Source of the DNA: SAR92 clade bacterium H921
GTDB taxonomy: Bacteria > Pseudomonadota > Gammaproteobacteria > Pseudomonadales > Porticoccaceae
Reading direction: 5' to 3'
Assembly: GCA_025153755.1 (NCBI GenBank)
Contig: JAOALD010000001.1
Span: 124,001-188,000 of the forward strand
DNA length: 64,000 bases
Positions 60,348 to 64,000 of this stretch are shown here, piece by piece (positions within the stretch are counted from its first letter, which is position 1; each line of letters opens with the position of its first letter). Both the position numbers and the translations under genes were made by a program. The notes beneath the pieces are model-generated. The model worked only from the letters and a program-made list of their open reading frames with translations, was not told the DNA's origin and made no database searches.

Positions 60348-60884
60348 ATGGCAGAATTGAGCACATTAGCTCGGCCCTATGCAAAGGCGGCGTTTGAATT
60401 TGCTGCTGATGCCGGGGACCTGCAGGGTTGGTCACAAAGCCTTTCCACTGCTGGGGCTGTTACACAGCAGCCGGCGGTTGTTAAGTTTTTGAGTTCTCCG
60501 AACTCGACAGCTCAGCAGCAAGCGGCGGCGCTTGTTGATATTTGTGGTGACGCGTTAAGTGCAACGGGTCGGAACTTTGTTGCAATACTGTCAGAACACA
60601 GGCGCTTGCAACTATTGCCGCAAATATCTCACCAGTTTGAAATCATGAAAGCTAACCGTGAAAAAGCGGTTGATGTTGAAGTGATATCAGCGCAAAAACT
60701 GGACGCAAAGCAGCAACAACAACTTAGCGATGCACTGAGTGCAAAGCTAGAACGTAAAATACACATGCAGGTTAGTTTAGATAAGAGCCTGCTCGGTGGT
60801 GCGGTAATACGCGCCGGGGATACCGTCATAGACGGGTCCATTCGTGGCCGTTTGGCCAAACTCGCCGATTCACTAAATTCCTAA
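60348..60884 (+). CDS. atpH: ATP synthase subunit delta
   Basis: 178 aa. Typical N-terminus LARPYAKAAFEFA and C-terminus LGGAVIRAGDTVIDGSIRGRLAKL. It links the b stalk to the F1 head. Confidence 0.96.
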   Translation: MAELSTLARPYAKAAFEFAADAGDLQGWSQSLSTAGAVTQQPAVVKFLSSPNSTAQQQAAALVDICGDALSATGRNFVAILSEHRRLQLLPQISHQFEIMKANREKAVDVEVISAQKLDAKQQQQLSDALSAKLERKIHMQVSLDKSLLGGAVIRAGDTVIDGSIRGRLAKLADSLNS

Positions 60885-60900
60885 GGATTGAGGCCTAAGC

Positions 60901-62445
60901 ATGCAGCAACTGAATCCATCAGAGATCAGCGAAATTATTAAGAGTCGTATTGACAACCTTGATGTTTCGTCAGAAGCCCAAAATGAGGGCACCATTGTTT
61001 CCGTATCGGACGGTATCATTCGTATTCACGGTCTAGCCGACGTGATGTACGGCGAAATGATCGAATTCGATGGCGGTGTCTACGGTATGGCACTTAACCT
61101 GGAGCGCGATTCTGTCGGCGCCGTGGTTTTGGGCGATTACCAAACACTGGCCGAAGGACAAAAAGCCCGATGCACCGGACGTGTATTGGAAGTACCAGTA
61201 GGCCCAGAGCTGGAAGGTCGTGTTGTCGACGCTCTGGGTAACCCTATTGATGGCAAGGGCCCAGTTAACGCTACCCTCACTGATGCAATTGAAAAAGTTG
61301 CTCCGGGTGTAATTGAGCGTCAATCTGTTGACCAGCCAGTGCAAATTGGTTTGAAAGCCGTAGACACAATGGTGCCAATCGGTCGTGGCCAGCGAGAGTT
61401 AATTATCGGTGACCGTCAGATCGGTAAATCGGCCATTGCGGTTGATGCCATTATCAACCAGAAAGGCTCAGGTATTAAATGTATCTACGTAGCCGTTGGT
61501 CAAAAAGCTGCTTCTGTTGCCGCCGTTGTGCGTAAACTAGAAGAGCACGGCGCAATGGAACACACCATTGTGGTTGCGGCTACAGCATCTGATCCAGCTG
61601 CTATGCAGTTCCTGGCGCCATTTGCTGGTTGTTCTATGGGCGAGTACTACCGTGATCGCGGTCAAGATGCCCTAGTTATCTATGACGATTTGACTAAACA
61701 GGCTTGGGCCTATCGTCAAATCTCACTGCTACTGAAACGTCCTCCGGGTCGTGAAGCTTATCCAGGTGATGTTTTCTACTTGCACTCCCGTTTGTTGGAG
61801 CGTGCGGCACGAGTTAATGCAGGGTATGTAGAGAAATTCACCAACGGTGAAGTTAAAGGTAAAACCGGATCACTAACCGCCCTGCCCGTTATTGAAACTC
61901 AGGCCGGTGACGTTTCTGCATTTGTCCCGACCAACGTAATTTCGATTACCGATGGTCAGATCTTTCTCGAAGCAGATATGTTTAACGCCGGCATCCGTCC
62001 AGCGATGAATGCAGGTATTTCTGTATCGCGAGTTGGTGGCGCAGCCCAGACTAAAATCATCAAGAAACTGTCCGGTGGTATTCGTACCGCACTGGCACAG
62101 TATCGTGAACTCGCAGCCTTCTCCCAGTTTGCCTCCGATCTTGATGATGCAACTAAGGCGCAGCTTGACCATGGTGAGCGTGTAACAGAACTGATGAAGC
62201 AAAAGCAATATACACCACAGAGTATCGCTGAAATGGGTGTTATGGTTTACGCAGCTGATAACGGGTTCTTGCAGTCAGTTGAAGTTAGCAAGATTGGTGA
62301 TTTTGAGGTCGCTCTACTCTCTTATATGAAAGCTGAGCACGGTGACCTGATGGATCAAATTAATCAGTCAGGTGATTACAACGACGATATCGGAGCTGGT
62401 TTTAAAGCGGCTCTGGATAAGTTTGTTGCAACCCAAACCTGGTAA
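60901..62445 (+). CDS. atpA: ATP synthase subunit alpha
   Basis: 514 aa, full length. Walker [16 protein letters not shown], the catalytic-interface Arg in the region [21 protein letters not shown], and the normal N-terminal [14 protein letters not shown]. Confidence 0.98.
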   Translation: MQQLNPSEISEIIKSRIDNLDVSSEAQNEGTIVSVSDGIIRIHGLADVMYGEMIEFDGGVYGMALNLERDSVGAVVLGDYQTLAEGQKARCTGRVLEVPVGPELEGRVVDALGNPIDGKGPVNATLTDAIEKVAPGVIERQSVDQPVQIGLKAVDTMVPIGRGQRELIIGDRQIGKSAIAVDAIINQKGSGIKCIYVAVGQKAASVAAVVRKLEEHGAMEHTIVVAATASDPAAMQFLAPFAGCSMGEYYRDRGQDALVIYDDLTKQAWAYRQISLLLKRPPGREAYPGDVFYLHSRLLERAARVNAGYVEKFTNGEVKGKTGSLTALPVIETQAGDVSAFVPTNVISITDGQIFLEADMFNAGIRPAMNAGISVSRVGGAAQTKIIKKLSGGIRTALAQYRELAAFSQFASDLDDATKAQLDHGERVTELMKQKQYTPQSIAEMGVMVYAADNGFLQSVEVSKIGDFEVALLSYMKAEHGDLMDQINQSGDYNDDIGAGFKAALDKFVATQTW

Positions 62446-62472
62446 GTCAGAGTAACCGGACAGGCATAAGAA

Positions 62473-63333
62473 ATGGCAATCGGTAAAGAAGTTAAAACGA
62501 AAATTGCTAGCATTGGCAGCACGCAGAAGATCACTAGCGCCATGGAAATGGTTGCGGCGAGCAAGATGCGTCGAGCGCAGGACCGCATGGCATTGGGCAA
62601 GCCCTATGCCCAGCGTATCCGTGATGTTGTGGGTCATATCGCCAAAGCCGTTTCCGAGTACAAACATCAGTATTTGGAAGAGCGTGAAGTTAAACGTGTT
62701 GCTTACATTGTGATTTCAACAGATCGCGGTCTCTGTGGTGGCTTGAACATTAACCTGTTCAAGGTGGCTCTGAAGTCGATGAAAGAGTGGTCTGATAAGG
62801 GTATCGAGGTTGATATCTGTGTTGTTGGTAATAAAGCAGCAGGTTTCTTTAATGCCGTTGGTGGCAATGTTGTTGCTGCGGTTAAAGATATAGGTGATGA
62901 GCCTAATGCGGCAGATTTGATTGGTGGCGTAAAAGTGATGTTGGACGCCTTTGATGAAGGCCGTATCGACAAGCTGTTTGTGGTGAGCAACGAATTTGTT
63001 AACACAATGACTCAGTCACCAACTGTTGAACAGCTTCTACCATTGGCAGCAACAGATGATACCAGCCTCAATCATCACTGGGACTATATCTATGAGCCAG
63101 ATGCTCAAGAAATACTCGATGGCCTGCTGATTCGCTACATCGAATCCCAGGTATATCAGGGTGTTGTAGAGAACAAAGCCTGCGAGCAGGCGGCCCGAAT
63201 GCTAGCTATGAAAAATGCCACCGATAATGCTGGTGACATGATTGATGAACTACAACTGCTTTATAACAAAGCACGCCAGGCAGCGATTACCCAAGAGCTG
63301 TCAGAAATTGTAAGTGGCGCAGCAGCTGTTTAA
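62473..63333 (+). CDS. atpG: ATP synthase subunit gamma
   Basis: 286 aa central shaft. Conserved N-terminus [20 protein letters not shown] and C-terminus [20 protein letters not shown] with [18 protein letters not shown]. Confidence 0.98.
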   Translation: MAIGKEVKTKIASIGSTQKITSAMEMVAASKMRRAQDRMALGKPYAQRIRDVVGHIAKAVSEYKHQYLEEREVKRVAYIVISTDRGLCGGLNINLFKVALKSMKEWSDKGIEVDICVVGNKAAGFFNAVGGNVVAAVKDIGDEPNAADLIGGVKVMLDAFDEGRIDKLFVVSNEFVNTMTQSPTVEQLLPLAATDDTSLNHHWDYIYEPDAQEILDGLLIRYIESQVYQGVVENKACEQAARMLAMKNATDNAGDMIDELQLLYNKARQAAITQELSEIVSGAAAV

Positions 63334-63362
63334 AGCCAAATGAATTTTAAAGGTTTAGTTAA

Positions 63363-64000
<638 letters not shown>

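Overview
The window looks like a chromosomal segment, spanning the replication origin, from a free-living, polarly flagellated gammaproteobacterium. Gene content resembles marine Cellvibrionales/Pseudomonas-like bacteria: FlhF/FlhG, FleQ-like and FleR-like regulators, PomA/PomB-type stators, and a dnaA-dnaN-recF-gyrB cluster next to mnmE, yidC, rpmH, mnmG, parAB and atp genes. The taxonomic guess rests on gene order and protein resemblance only. I saw no insertion sequence, prophage, CRISPR array, rRNA or tRNA.

Region 1 (1-23.2 kb) is a flagellar regulon. On the + strand are flhF (5' end outside the window), flhG and fliA, followed by two unrecognised genes. Facing them on the - strand is one long gene train: fleQ-like, fleR-like, fliE, F, G, H, I, J, K, L, M, N, O, P, Q, R, flhB, and then three genes of unknown or only partly recognisable function. 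Two 16-base sigma-54 promoters with full consensus lie in front of the fleR-like gene and in front of fliK. The FleR-like protein has a degenerate receiver domain, and no sensor kinase gene is next to it.

Region 2 (23.2-31 kb) holds a ClC-family protein lacking both glutamates of the H+-coupled members, a Sel1-repeat protein, fliS with a near-perfect sigma-28 promoter, a voltage-gated K+ channel, and a stator operon: pomA followed by two tandem pomB copies.

Region 3 (31-42.4 kb) is housekeeping: a DUF1566 lipoprotein, two small proteins, an M48 metalloprotease lipoprotein, yaaA, a DUF938 methyltransferase, ubiA-ubiC, an LpxL-like acyltransferase, galU, glyQ-glyS and a PlsC-type acyltransferase.

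Region 4 (42.5-58 kb) is the origin region. gyrB, recF, dnaN and dnaA are on the - strand. An AT-rich gap with two perfect DnaA boxes follows, then mnmE, yidC, yidD, rnpA and rpmH, also on the - strand. A second AT-rich gap precedes mnmG, rsmG, parA and parB on the + strand. Compared with the Pseudomonas order, the rpmH-mnmE block is inverted in place. Two parS-like palindromes lie inside recF.

Region 5 (58-64 kb) is the ATP synthase operon atpI-B-E-F-H-A-G-D (atpD cut by the window end), with a good sigma-70 promoter. Subunit a carries an insertion of about 65 residues before its last helix. The c subunit has the proton-type aspartate, while the stators are of the sodium (Pom) type.
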